Origin: Shouchella shacheensis
GTDB lineage: Bacteria > Bacillota > Bacilli > Bacillales > Bacillaceae_D
Direction: 5' to 3'
Assembly (NCBI RefSeq): GCF_001484965.1
Contig: NZ_KQ947398.1
Coordinates: forward strand, 1 to 64,000
DNA length: 64,000 nucleotides
Shown here in pieces: positions 29,040 through 37,624 of the stretch. Under the pieces are notes generated by a model. It did not search any database, had not been told where the DNA came from, and saw only the letters and a list, made by a program, of their open reading frames with translations. Positions within the stretch are counted from its first letter, which is position 1. The number at the start of each line of letters is the position of its first letter. The position numbers and the translations under genes were made by a program.

Positions 29040-29310
29040 GTGTAGGCTCCTTTAAACTCAGTTTGTATTGCACGATATACCCGGAATGGATTGAATCAAA
29101 ACAAAAAGAGCTGTACATGACTGTTTCTCACGCTTGATGAATTCTTTAGCTTGCGTTTGAATCGCATCTCCCTTGACTTTCTTCTTGCCATCATTCTTGG
29201 AAAAGCATATACTTTTACCAAGTGATTCGGAACATATGTACGCTTTTTCTCTGATTCTACGGGGGAGGAGGTACTCCATTAGCTGGAATAAATAAAAACT
29301 GGAGGTTGAA

Positions 29311-30260
29311 ATGTCTGATGTAGAGCATCGAGTCGACCACGATCGCCTATTCAAGGAATTAGTACAGGAGTTTTTTGAGGAATTTATGGTGTTGTTTTTC
29401 CCAGACATTTATGAAGAGGTGGATTTCGCCCATCTAAAGTTTTTGGACAAGGAATTGATCAATGATGTCAGCAGGCGAGAAAAGCGCTATGTCGATATCG
29501 TTGTCGAGACGCAGCTGCGAAACGAAGACGGTCTCATTATTGTCCACGTTGAACCACAGGCCTCCTATCAAGCGGATTTTAATGAGCGGATGTTCAGATA
29601 CGTTAGCCGTCTTTATGAAAAACACCGCAAACGAATTGTCCCTATCGCCATTTTCAGCTACGATGACGAAAACAAAAAAGAACCCACCACCTTTCGCATG
29701 AGCTTCCCGTTCATGGATGTATTACGGTTTGACTATTTGACAATCGAATTAAAATCATTGAACTGGCGACAGTTCGTTTGGAAATATAATCCAGTTGCAG
29801 GTGCATTGCTTAGCAAAATGGGCTATACTAAAGAGGAGAAAGTGGAGGTCAAGAAAGAGTTTCTGCGGATGCTCGTTCGGCTCGAACTCGACCCGGCAAG
29901 AAACCATCTACTAACAGCGTTTTTTGAAACTTACAACAGGAAGAAGATACCCTACAAAACGAAGTGAACAAACTTGATTCCGACGAGGAGGTGAAGGTCA
30001 TGGAACTCATGACTTCTTATGAACGGAGAGGGATGGAGAAAGGGAAACAAGAAGGCAGACAAGAAGGCAAAATAGAAGGGAAACAGGATTCCATTTGCAC
30101 GTTTCTAGAGGCGAAATTTGGCTCTTCCACAGATGTAGTCCAAAAACAAGTTCGCTCGATCAACGATTTGCCGGTATTGGAGGAAGTATTAAAAAAGGTT
30201 TTTTCGGCGGCGTCCTTGGAAGATGCCAAAAAAATCATTGGAAAATCAGCTAAAATATAG
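29311..30260 (+). pseudogene. Rpn-type PD-(D/E)XK nuclease/transposase gene, frameshifted
   Basis: The N-terminal piece (29311-29967, ribosome site GGAGGT) is the nuclease domain, with VDIVVETQLRNEDGLIIVHV supplying the D...ExQ catalytic pattern. It should run on from FFETY into the Leu/Glu-rich linker. Instead it shifts frame at about 29940 and ends NRKKIPYKTK. The linker (LQQEEDTLQNEVNKLDSDEE) and the C-terminal tail (ERRGMEKGKQEG..., to 30260) continue in the next frame. One base is lost. Such proteins promote RecA-independent recombination. The N-terminal half could still be made as a 218-residue protein. Confidence 0.8.
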
Positions 30261-30269
30261 GTTCAACAT

Positions 30270-30313
30270 AAAAAACTCTCCTTATACTTTTCCCTAAGTA
30301 AGAAGAGTTTTTT
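30270..30313 (+). terminator. Terminator after the Rpn gene
   Basis: A-rich arm AAAAAACTCT pairs with AGAGTTTTTT, which doubles as the U-run. It begins 9 bases after the end of the Rpn tail. Confidence 0.7.
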
Positions 30314-30436
30314 GTCTATGCAACAGGTGTGAATGAAGACGGATCAAACCACCGGCCGAGATGGATCTCGACCGGTGGGATAAGAGGAGCTGTGAAGTCC
30401 AGCCCATAAAAGAGAGTAGCAGACACGGAAGACTTA

Positions 30437-30949
30437 CTATTTCAATGTTTTCGCTTCAGCATCAAACAAGAATGTTTCTTTTAGTGGGCGATCCTCGTTC
30501 TCGATTGCTTCCCAGACAATTTCCACTTCTAGTTCTGTGGCTTTGACCGCAAGCGGAAAGTTGTCGAATTGATAGGGAAGGTCATCATTAAGCTGTTCTG
30601 CTAAGGCGAGCGCCTCGCTATGCTGGTCTCTGTGGCAATTCTCTTCGCCTGGGCATGGGAGCAACGAATATTTGGTTGTTGAGCCGGGCTCGTTGCGGAA
30701 GAGTCGCACTTCCACAGCATGGACCTCTTCTCCAATGTTACGAATATCAAGGGCGTACGTATCAAACTCCTCACGCTCTGACTCTGTTAAGCGCGGGTCT
30801 CTTTCTGATTCGTCAATCGTCACTTTCCATTGCTGGGACTCTTGTGCGGTTGGCAAGGCTTCAAAGGTTAAGGCAACTGCTTCTGTCGTTCCAATAGTGG
30901 CAAGCATGATGAGGAGCATACTTGTGATCGTGATGATTCGTTTCCTCAC
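30437..30949 (-). CDS. Secreted or membrane-anchored hypothetical protein
   Basis: 170 residues from GTG 30949, chosen because AGGAGGT lies just upstream; the frame is open to 31021 without a ribosome site. The N-terminus VRKRIITITSMLLIMLATIG is a signal peptide or anchor. The rest is an acidic, probably beta-sandwich domain with two Cys close together (LLPCPGEENCHRD), able to form a disulfide outside the cell. No family recognised. Confidence 0.65.
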   Translation of the reverse strand: MRKRIITITSMLLIMLATIGTTEAVALTFEALPTAQESQQWKVTIDESERDPRLTESEREEFDTYALDIRNIGEEVHAVEVRLFRNEPGSTTKYSLLPCPGEENCHRDQHSEALALAEQLNDDLPYQFDNFPLAVKATELEVEIVWEAIENEDRPLKETFLFDAEAKTLK

Positions 30950-31023
30950 ATTGGCGACCTCCTGTACGTTTGGTAGTGATAGGGTAACCAGCGACAGGGT
31001 TCTTATACGAAAGGAGAACACAC

Positions 31024-31152
31024 ATGATCACGCTTCAATCTTTTTCTGACCTTTCTGCATTTAGGCGAGAGGTGACGTTGTTTTTAGAAGAAAATGAGGT
31101 GGATGTCATCACTATACTACCTTCACGTTCTATGCGGGAACGGATCAACTAA
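31024..31152 (+). CDS. Short ORF, 42 codons, possibly an N-terminal acetyltransferase remnant
   Basis: ATG 31024 has an excellent ribosome site (AAGGAG at 31011, 7-base spacing). The product (start MITLQSFSDLSAFRREV, then FLEENEVD) looks like the first strand and helices of a GNAT-type protein but ends after 42 residues. I infer a truncated gene; it could also be a genuine small protein. It is divergent from the secreted protein gene. Confidence 0.4.
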   Translation: MITLQSFSDLSAFRREVTLFLEENEVDVITILPSRSMRERIN

Positions 31153-31197
31153 AAGCGACCCTCTCATTCGCTTCTCCTTGCGACAGGAGTGAAAAGC

Positions 31198-31710
31198 ATG
31201 AACGCAAGTACGCCTAGACAGCAACAAGCTTATGAAGCTATTCATCAGTTACGCCTTTTTGAGAAACTGGCTCACTACACGCCCGTTCTTTGTGGAACCT
31301 TTCCGATTGGCATTGACATCGAAGGTTCTGACCTGGACATTATTATGGAAGCAGCACAACTTGAGGTGTTTGAGCAAGAGGTACGGGAGATGTATGGCGG
31401 AATGCGTAGATTTAGGCTGAAAACGAAGGTGATTAGAGAGCAATCTGTCGTTAAAGCCAATTTCTTCTACGCTGGTTTTGAGTTTGAATTATTTGCACAG
31501 CACAAGCCAGTGGTGGAGCAGTATGCGTACTTACATATGATGATTGAAAAACAAGTGCTGGAGAAGATGCCTGCGATGAGAGAGAAAGTAATGATGTTAA
31601 AGGAGAGCGGGTACAAGACCGAGCCGGCGTTTTGCAAAGTGCTAGGGCTAAGGGGAGACCCTTATGAAGCATTGCTCGCTTTCGGGCGGAGAGAAGGCAT
31701 GATTGAGTAA
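31198..31710 (+). CDS. DUF4269 family protein (nucleotidyltransferase-like fold)
   Basis: 170 residues from ATG 31198, with AGGAGTG at 31183. CGTFPIGIDIEGSDLDII near 30-47 gives the G-S-x-D-x-D pattern of the nucleotidyltransferase superfamily. The following helices and the end (LRGDPYEALLAFGR) match DUF4269. Biological role unknown; the third catalytic acid is not obvious to me. Confidence 0.8.
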   Translation: MNASTPRQQQAYEAIHQLRLFEKLAHYTPVLCGTFPIGIDIEGSDLDIIMEAAQLEVFEQEVREMYGGMRRFRLKTKVIREQSVVKANFFYAGFEFELFAQHKPVVEQYAYLHMMIEKQVLEKMPAMREKVMMLKESGYKTEPAFCKVLGLRGDPYEALLAFGRREGMIE

Positions 31711-31754
31711 GTGATTGCTTAAGCCTCCCCTTCTTTTCACCGGGCGCGTGCCTA

Positions 31755-31763
31755 TGCTATAAT
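31755..31763 (+). promoter_or_regulatory. Extended -10 promoter upstream of the 38-codon gene
   Basis: TGCTATAAT is a perfect extended -10 (hexamer 31758-31763), 73 bases before the small gene at 31836. The -35 region (TTTCAC) is poor, as is usual for extended -10 promoters. Confidence 0.55.
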
Positions 31764-31835
31764 AAGGATGAATTCGTTTTCTTATATGAGTAAAAGCTAC
31801 AGGTAGTGAGAACAAGGCAAGGAGTGGATACAACA

Positions 31836-31952
31836 ATGGGTTCTATGAGTGGATCGCAATTGATTGCTGTGCTTGGAATCGGGGCTGTGGCCGTTATTGT
31901 GGCTGTTGGCTTGGCGCTAGTGTTGTTAAAGATGTCTCAAAACTCGGATTGA
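31836..31952 (+). CDS. Small single-TM protein, 38 residues
   Basis: ATG 31836 follows AAGGAG at 31818 and an extended -10 promoter. After MGSMSGSQ comes a 25-residue hydrophobic helix rich in Val/Ala (LIAVLGIGAVAVIVAVGLAL), then a short polar tail KMSQNSD. The promoter, ribosome site and clean membrane helix make a real small protein likely. It precedes the amidohydrolase gene by 66 bases and may be co-transcribed with it. Confidence 0.55.
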   Translation: MGSMSGSQLIAVLGIGAVAVIVAVGLALVLLKMSQNSD

Positions 31953-32018
31953 TACATGCGAAAGTTGGTATCCACAGGGTACCAGCTTTTTGTTCTTAAT
32001 ACAAAAGGAGTGGTTCGT

Positions 32019-33203
32019 GTGCGCGCTACGTTGTTGGAAAGGTTGGAGGCTCTGTATCCGGAAATGGTGAGGCTTCGCAGAGCCTTTCATGCCGACCCTG
32101 AGCTGTCTTTTGAAGAAGTGAGAACGCCCCAGGCAATCGCAGCGTATCTGGAGGATTTGGGAGTCGAAGTAAAGACAAAAGTCGGCGGACGCGGGGTGGT
32201 TGGCTATATCCGTGGGGGGAAGCCAGGAAAAACAGTGGCCCTCAGAGCCGATTTTGATGCTCTTCCCATTCAGGAAGAAACCGGTCTTTCGTTCACTTCA
32301 CAGCACGATGGAAAAATGCATGCGTGTGGCCATGACGGACATACAGCGACGCTGCTTGTCCTAGCGAAGGCATTCATGCAGCTACGTGAAGACTTGCCTG
32401 GAACGATTGTGTTGATTCATCAGTTCGCCGAAGAGCTTGCCCCAGGGGGAGCGGTGGCGATGATTAAGGATGGCTGTTTGGAGGGGGTGGACGCGATTTA
32501 TGGCACTCATTTGTGGAGCCCCTTTCCGCTTGGAGACGTTTGTTATCATCCTGGTGCGATTATGGCTGCGGCGGATCGATTCAAAATTGAAATCCAAGGG
32601 AGGGGTGGTCATGGGGCTTCGCCTCACGAGACCGTCGATGCCGTCGTTACGGGGGCTTCGGTTGTGTCCGGGCTCCAGCAAATTGTTAGCCGCAACGTTG
32701 ACCCGCAGCATTCGGCCGTCGTTACAGTCGCTTCCTTTCATGCGGGTGGAGCGTTTAATGTAATCAGCGACACCGCCGTTCTCGAAGGGACTGTTCGTAC
32801 ATTTGATGAGAGTGTCCAACAGTCGGTGATTGAAAAGATGGAGCAAGTAACGAAGGGGGTCTGCGAGGCCAGTGGCGCGACCTATGCTTTTTCGTATTAT
32901 AAAGGGTACCCAGCGGTGCTCAACGATCGAAAGGAAACCGAGCGTTTTGTCAGAACGGCGGGCGAAATTCACGACCCCTCTTTTGTGAAGGAAATGGTGC
33001 CTGTTATGGCGGGGGAAGACTTTTCCTACTATCTCCAACAGGTCCCCGGCACATTCTTTTTTACAGGCGCAGGCAATGAGGAGAAAGGCATTGTCCACCC
33101 TCATCATCATCCCAAGTTTGATTTGGACGAGCGTGCGATGGTGATAGCTGCCAAGCAATTAGGAAGTGTTGCCCTTGCTTTTTTAGAGGGTGAAAGCAAC
33201 TAA
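32019..33203 (+). CDS. M20 family amidohydrolase (N-acyl amino acid hydrolase type)
   Basis: Metal-dependent hydrolase of N-acylated amino acids or similar amides, 394 residues. Metal ligands are in HACGHDGHTA near 104, HQFAEELAPGGA near 134 and GTHLW near 161. A dimerisation domain follows (GRGGHGASPHETVDAV), and the last ligand region is VMAGEDFSYY...HHHPKFDLDE. GTG 32019 has AAAAGGAG at 32003; the frame opens earlier at 31956 but without a ribosome site. It stands at the right end of the island. Confidence 0.9.
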   Translation: MRATLLERLEALYPEMVRLRRAFHADPELSFEEVRTPQAIAAYLEDLGVEVKTKVGGRGVVGYIRGGKPGKTVALRADFDALPIQEETGLSFTSQHDGKMHACGHDGHTATLLVLAKAFMQLREDLPGTIVLIHQFAEELAPGGAVAMIKDGCLEGVDAIYGTHLWSPFPLGDVCYHPGAIMAAADRFKIEIQGRGGHGASPHETVDAVVTGASVVSGLQQIVSRNVDPQHSAVVTVASFHAGGAFNVISDTAVLEGTVRTFDESVQQSVIEKMEQVTKGVCEASGATYAFSYYKGYPAVLNDRKETERFVRTAGEIHDPSFVKEMVPVMAGEDFSYYLQQVPGTFFFTGAGNEEKGIVHPHHHPKFDLDERAMVIAAKQLGSVALAFLEGESN

Positions 33204-33390
33204 ATCGTCGAGTCTCTCCCTTTCCTCGAAGAAGGGGAGAGACGTTCGCAATAAATGATAACGCTTCCATTATAGCAACTAAGTGTAAACGGCGAGTCGA
33301 GGGGAAGAGAAAGTGCCAGAACGGACATACCTTCAAGAATTGTGATATGATACAGCTATTACTTTTTTAGATGAAGCCAAGGGAGACGAC

Positions 33391-34188
33391 GTGAGCATGA
33401 AGTGGTGGCGAATTTGGACTGCTGGTTCAACGATAGTAGCAGGTGCACTCCTGACTCATATGGCCAGGCAGGCGAGGGAAGAGCGCATCCGCACACACGA
33501 ATGGACGTTTACCAACCTCCCTCCTTCGCTTGATGGGTTCACGATCTTTTTTATTTGCGATCTGCACAGGCGTGAAGTTTCTGACGAGTTGCTTCAACAT
33601 GTTGAATGCGACCTCGTCATTATCGGGGGCGACCTTACAGAACGAGGCGTGCCAAAACAGAGGGTGGAACAAAACATTTACAAGCTAAGAGAGCTTGGCC
33701 CGACTTACTTTGTGTGGGGCAACAATGATCAAGAAGTGAACACGGACTGGTTAAGGGAAGCCCTTTCCGCAAGGGGGGTGATCCTCCTTGAAAATAAAGT
33801 GGTGTACCACATCTACAAAGGAACGGAGATCGGACTTGTCGGTTTTAATTGTCCGGAGGGGTCCGAGCAGGCGATTGATCACGTATTGGCGACTAGGCGG
33901 GACGATGTTTTTACAGGCGTCATCTGTCATTATCCAGAAATTCGAGAGTACTTGCTGGGAGAAGAGATTTCATTTATTCTGTGTGGTCATACACACGGAG
34001 GGCAAATACGGCCATTAGGTCTCGGTGTAGCAGAAGCCGGGGGCGTCGTCCAAAAAGGGTCCCGCTATCAGCTTATTAGCAATGGCTTCGGCACAACGTT
34101 ACTGCCGCTGCGGCTAGGCGCACCTCCTGAGACCCATTTGATTACGCTTAAGGTCGCCGAAGCGGGAGGAGAGGGATATGACCTCTAA
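33391..34188 (+). CDS. ypbG: Membrane-anchored metallophosphoesterase YpbG
   Basis: Calcineurin-like phosphoesterase of 265 residues with an N-terminal membrane segment. All metal motifs are visible: DLHRRE near 51, GGDLTE near 71, GNND near 110, the lone His in ICHYPE near 180, and CGHTHGGQ near 200. It belongs to the YkuE/YaeI-like group whose members act at the membrane surface, but the substrate is unknown. GTG 33391 is set by AGGGAG at 33380. It overlaps the next gene by 11 bases and marks the return to the B. subtilis gene order. Confidence 0.87.
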   Translation: MSMKWWRIWTAGSTIVAGALLTHMARQAREERIRTHEWTFTNLPPSLDGFTIFFICDLHRREVSDELLQHVECDLVIIGGDLTERGVPKQRVEQNIYKLRELGPTYFVWGNNDQEVNTDWLREALSARGVILLENKVVYHIYKGTEIGLVGFNCPEGSEQAIDHVLATRRDDVFTGVICHYPEIREYLLGEEISFILCGHTHGGQIRPLGLGVAEAGGVVQKGSRYQLISNGFGTTLLPLRLGAPPETHLITLKVAEAGGEGYDL

Positions 34189-35080
34189 AGATGGGAAGTA
34201 TAACATTAAAGCGGCCTCTACGCGTTTAGGCATTCGTCCAGGCACTCTCCGCGCCTGGGAAAGACGCTATCAAGTCATCTGTCCGGCCCGAAATGCTGCT
34301 GGTCATCGCGTCTATTCTGACGAGCAAATCGCGGTTCTTGAGTGGTTGATTGGCAAAGTGAGTGAAGGGTTTACCATCAAGCAGGCCGTGGAATTAATCG
34401 AAGGTGAGACGCTTTGGTCAGAAGAAACGGGACAAGCCAAACAGGATAAAGCAAATTACGTTAAACAGCTAGCGGATGAATTGTTAGAGGTTCTTTTGTC
34501 ATTTAATGAACAGGGGGCCACGGAAATTTTAAACGAGGCCTTTAGCATCTATAGTCTGGAAAAAGTGACGATTGAACTGCTTGGAACTACGCTCAAAGAG
34601 ATGCTAAAAAAGCGCCGTGAAAACACGACTACTTTAGCCCATGAACGCTTTGTGACGACGTTTCTTTTTACCAAAATAGCAAGTCTGGTCTTTCACACGC
34701 CCGTCGACCCAGCGATGCCAAGAGTAGTGGCTGCCTGTGGTCCCTTCGAAAACCAGGAGTTAAGCCTTTTGATCTTCACCCTTTATTTGCGAAGAAAGGG
34801 CTTTGAGGTGATCTTTTTAGGAGCAGGAATTTCCGAGAAAGATGTAGAATTAGTGTTCAAAGAAGTGAACCCGAAACTTTTTGTTAGTTCATGCATCGAG
34901 AAGGAGAATGTAGGGTCTGCACTTTCGCACCTTCAGAAGATCCAAGGGAGGCATCCATTGATGGAGGTAGGAGCGATTGGAGAGGCGTTTGAGCTTTTGC
35001 CGGAGGGAGAGCATGCATCGCTTTTTATTGGTCGATCTAGGGCAGACTGGGAGCATTGGCTCGAACTGCACTGTTCCTAA
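34178..35080 (+). CDS. MerR-family regulator with degenerate cobalamin-binding-like domain
   Basis: 300 residues. The N-terminus is a MerR winged helix (YNIKAASTRLGIRPGTLRAWERRY). A helical linker domain follows, then a Rossmann-like domain resembling the B12-binding part of CarH/LitR/MlrA regulators. In those, E-x-H-x-x-G carries the axial histidine. Here the matching stretch is GPFENQELSLL near 188, with Gln instead of His and Ser instead of Gly. It probably cannot bind cobalamin and may sense something else or only dimerise. It overlaps ypbG by 11 bases, so the two are coupled. Confidence 0.82.
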   Translation: MTSKDGKYNIKAASTRLGIRPGTLRAWERRYQVICPARNAAGHRVYSDEQIAVLEWLIGKVSEGFTIKQAVELIEGETLWSEETGQAKQDKANYVKQLADELLEVLLSFNEQGATEILNEAFSIYSLEKVTIELLGTTLKEMLKKRRENTTTLAHERFVTTFLFTKIASLVFHTPVDPAMPRVVAACGPFENQELSLLIFTLYLRRKGFEVIFLGAGISEKDVELVFKEVNPKLFVSSCIEKENVGSALSHLQKIQGRHPLMEVGAIGEAFELLPEGEHASLFIGRSRADWEHWLELHCS

Positions 35081-35218
35081 TGTGGACGTCCACTCGCTTG
35101 GTTTGGGTGAACAATTGGGTCAAAAAATCCGTCAAATTCATGAACCATCTTTCTCTTATACACATACCGTATCGTATGGTGCTGGGAGAGAAGCGGTTAG
35201 GCTAAAGGAGGGGCTGGC

Positions 35219-35818
35219 ATGCGTCTTGAACGCTTAGCAATAGATAAATTTAAGGTCTTTTTAACCTTCGATGACATGAACGAGAGAGGAATTACCAAAG
35301 AGGACTTGTGGCAAGACGTTCCAAAGGTTCATGATTTATTTCGAGATATGATGCTTGAAGCAGATGATGAGTTGGGATTTAAGGTGGACGGACCCATTGC
35401 AGTGGAAGTCTTTGCAATGCCGGCCCAGGGAATGGTGTTCATCGTCACTAAGGGTTCTCAAATGGATGAGTTTGAGGATGATACCTTTGATGACGGCTAC
35501 ATTGAAATGCAGGTAACCGTAGATGAAACGGATGAGGTTTTCTACGAATTTGATCAATTTGAAGCCGTGCTTGGATTAGCGGCGCGTCTAAAAGATCTAG
35601 CCATCACCGGTGGAGAGCTGCATTCCTATAACCATCATTTCTTCCTGCGTTTTCACGACGAGGAAATAAAGGAGAGCAATGAAGAAACGCTCATTGCCTT
35701 GCTTTCCGAATTTGGAAATCCGGCAACGATCTCTTCCTATCGTGTACATGAATACGGCAAGTGTTTAATGGAGAAGGATGCGATCACGCAGCTTTGTCAT
35801 TATTTTTATAAAAAATAA
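35219..35818 (+). CDS. mecB: MecA-type adaptor protein (MecB/YpbH)
   Basis: Adaptor that delivers substrates to the ClpC ATPase; in B. subtilis MecB (YpbH) is the paralogue of MecA and affects competence and sporulation. 199 residues with the family start MRLERLAIDKFKVFLTFDDMN. An acidic linker sits in the middle (DEFEDDTFDDGYIEMQ) between an N-terminal substrate domain and a C-terminal ClpC-binding domain. Ribosome site AAAGGAGG at 35204. The ypbG-x-mecB-gudB order supports MecB rather than MecA. Confidence 0.88.
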   Translation: MRLERLAIDKFKVFLTFDDMNERGITKEDLWQDVPKVHDLFRDMMLEADDELGFKVDGPIAVEVFAMPAQGMVFIVTKGSQMDEFEDDTFDDGYIEMQVTVDETDEVFYEFDQFEAVLGLAARLKDLAITGGELHSYNHHFFLRFHDEEIKESNEETLIALLSEFGNPATISSYRVHEYGKCLMEKDAITQLCHYFYKK

Positions 35819-35851
35819 GCTCATGAGGAGTTGTATTCTCATGAGCTTTTT
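35817..35851 (+). terminator. Terminator of mecB
   Basis: Perfect 11-bp stem AAGCTCATGAG / CTCATGAGCTT with a 10-base loop and a T-run, overlapping the mecB stop codon. Confidence 0.9.
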
Positions 35852-35857
35852 GTGTCT

Positions 35858-35975
35858 AGTTCCGGCGGGTCTAGATTTTTCAGGCCTGCCCGGAAAGCCA
35901 AGGCCGGGATTTCTTGTGCAGGCCTTCCAACTTTTGGGCGACCCGCCTGCGCATTTCGGTAGTACCTAGTCCAAG
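35858..35975 (-). repeat. Intergenic hairpin repeat, copy A
   Basis: One member of the repeat family that recurs at 40.6, 41.1, 50.4, 53.2, 57.7-58.0 and 60.8-61.1 kb. Recognisable by GGCGGGT...GATTTTTCAGGCCTG..., a central GGGATTTC, ...GCAGGCCTTCCAA, and the closing GACCCGCCTGCGC. The arms can pair over most of the length. The rest of the gap to gudB (35976-36262) holds only a doubtful 25-codon ORF (36069-36146). Confidence 0.8.
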
Positions 35976-36274
35976 CTTTTGTCATGGCGAAGCCTCCTTC
36001 TCCAGAGTGGAGTGGGTGTGAACTGGTTGTTTTTTGAAGAAGAGAACGTTACCATAAGGAGGCGGCATTTGGCGATCGGTGAAGAGAAGGCAGGACGGGA
36101 GAAAGTTTCCCTTCAAGCGTCGTTACCCGTAATGGGACCGTGCTGAGGGCCGTGCCAAGCAGGAGAGAAGGGATTTCTCGAAAATAGTGGCAAACGACCG
36201 AGCATTTCTTTATCATAAGGGGAGGGAGAGCTTGGCTTGGCCAAGCGTGATTATGCCAAGAGGTGAAAATAACA

Positions 36275-37537
36275 ATGGATGAAACCAGCAAGAAGGTAGA
36301 TAAACTCGATGTTCTTGCGTCAACTCAAACGATTATTGAAAGAGCACTGGGCAAACTAGGGTACCCAGAGGAAATGTATGAGCTTCTGAAAGAACCAATG
36401 CGCATGTTCACGGTGCGCATTCCGGTTCGAATGGACGACGGCTCAACGAAGATATTTACAGGATATCGAGCGCAGCACAACGATGCGGTTGGTCCAACGA
36501 AAGGTGGCGTCCGCTTTCATCCGAATGTCAGCGAAAATGAGGTTAAGGCGCTGTCGATTTGGATGAGCTTAAAGGCGGGCATTGTCGATCTGCCTTACGG
36601 AGGAGGCAAGGGAGGCATTGTTTGCGATCCGCGGACCATGTCCTTTCGTGAGGTCGAACGTCTAAGCCGAGGGTATGTGCGGGCTATTAGCCAAGTCGTT
36701 GGGCCGACAAAGGACATCCCTGCCCCGGACGTATTCACCAATTCGCAAATTATGGCATGGATGCTTGATGAATACAGCCGTATTCGTGAGTTTGATTCGC
36801 CAAACTTTATTACAGGAAAGCCGCTCGTCCTCGGCGGGTCACACGGACGTGAATCAGCCACCGCCAAAGGGGTGACCATTTGCGTTAATGAAGCCGTGAA
36901 GAAAAAAGGGCTTGACATTCAAGGTGCTCGCGTTATCATTCAGGGCTTCGGCAATGCGGGAAGTTATCTCGCCAAATTTCTTGCGGATTCAGGGGCACTT
37001 ATTGTCGGAATCGCGGATGCGTATGGCGCTCTTTACGAAGAAGAAGGGCTTGACATTGATTATTTGCTTGATCGGCGTGATAGCTTTGGCACGGTGACGA
37101 AGCTCTTTAAAGATACGCTCACCAACGAAGAGTTGCTTGAGAAAGAATGTGACATTCTTGTGCCGGCAGCGATTGGAAATCAAATCACCTCACGAAACGC
37201 GGCGAACATTAAGGCCTCGATTGTCGTGGAGGCCGCAAACGGACCGACGACGCTCGAAGCCACCGATATTTTGGCTGAGCGAGGAGTGCTTCTGGTCCCG
37301 GATATCCTTGCGAGCGCTGGCGGCGTTACGGTCTCTTATTTTGAATGGGTGCAGAACAATCAGGGCTACTACTGGACAAACGAAGAAGTCGAAGGCAAGC
37401 TAGAGGCCGTGCTTGTAGGAGCGTTTGAGAACATCTACGGACTGGCGCAGCGCAGAAAGGTCAACATGCGCCTAGCTGCGTACATGACCGGGGTCAGGAA
37501 AATGGCTGAGGCCTCCCGTTTCCGTGGATGGGTCTAA
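36275..37537 (+). CDS. gudB: NAD-specific glutamate dehydrogenase
   Basis: Oxidative deamination of glutamate to 2-oxoglutarate and ammonia. 420 residues, very close to B. subtilis GudB/RocG throughout. Visible features are the catalytic lysine region GPTKGGVRFHP and LPYGGGKGGI, the NAD domain motif QGFGNAGSYLAK, and the conserved end MAEASRFRGW. The reading frame is uninterrupted and I see no sign of the 9-bp duplication that inactivates gudB in B. subtilis 168. ATG 36275 has AGAGGTGA upstream; GTG 36263 overlaps that site. Location between mecB and ypdA matches gudB (ypcA). Confidence 0.95.
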   Translation: MDETSKKVDKLDVLASTQTIIERALGKLGYPEEMYELLKEPMRMFTVRIPVRMDDGSTKIFTGYRAQHNDAVGPTKGGVRFHPNVSENEVKALSIWMSLKAGIVDLPYGGGKGGIVCDPRTMSFREVERLSRGYVRAISQVVGPTKDIPAPDVFTNSQIMAWMLDEYSRIREFDSPNFITGKPLVLGGSHGRESATAKGVTICVNEAVKKKGLDIQGARVIIQGFGNAGSYLAKFLADSGALIVGIADAYGALYEEEGLDIDYLLDRRDSFGTVTKLFKDTLTNEELLEKECDILVPAAIGNQITSRNAANIKASIVVEAANGPTTLEATDILAERGVLLVPDILASAGGVTVSYFEWVQNNQGYYWTNEEVEGKLEAVLVGAFENIYGLAQRRKVNMRLAAYMTGVRKMAEASRFRGWV

Positions 37538-37565
37538 TTTGCTATACTGATGGATAGAAAGCGAA

Positions 37566-37597
37566 GCCCCTTGTATCGTTAGCCGGTGCAAGGGTTT
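37566..37597 (+). terminator. Terminator after gudB
   Basis: CCCCTTG ... CAAGGG stem with a TTTT tail between gudB and ypdA. A TATACT hexamer with TG extension at about 37548 just upstream may start a ypdA transcript that reads through it. Confidence 0.5.
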
Positions 37598-37624
37598 TGA
37601 CTGTGACGATAGAGGTGAAACAAG

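Noticed and set aside
16316-33203. Prophage or integrative element
   Set aside because: No phage structural genes, integrase, terminase, conjugation genes or flanking direct repeats were found in the island.
36275-37537. Cryptic, inactivated gudB as in B. subtilis 168
   Set aside because: The frame reads through without an extra three-residue duplication, so the enzyme is predicted to be active.
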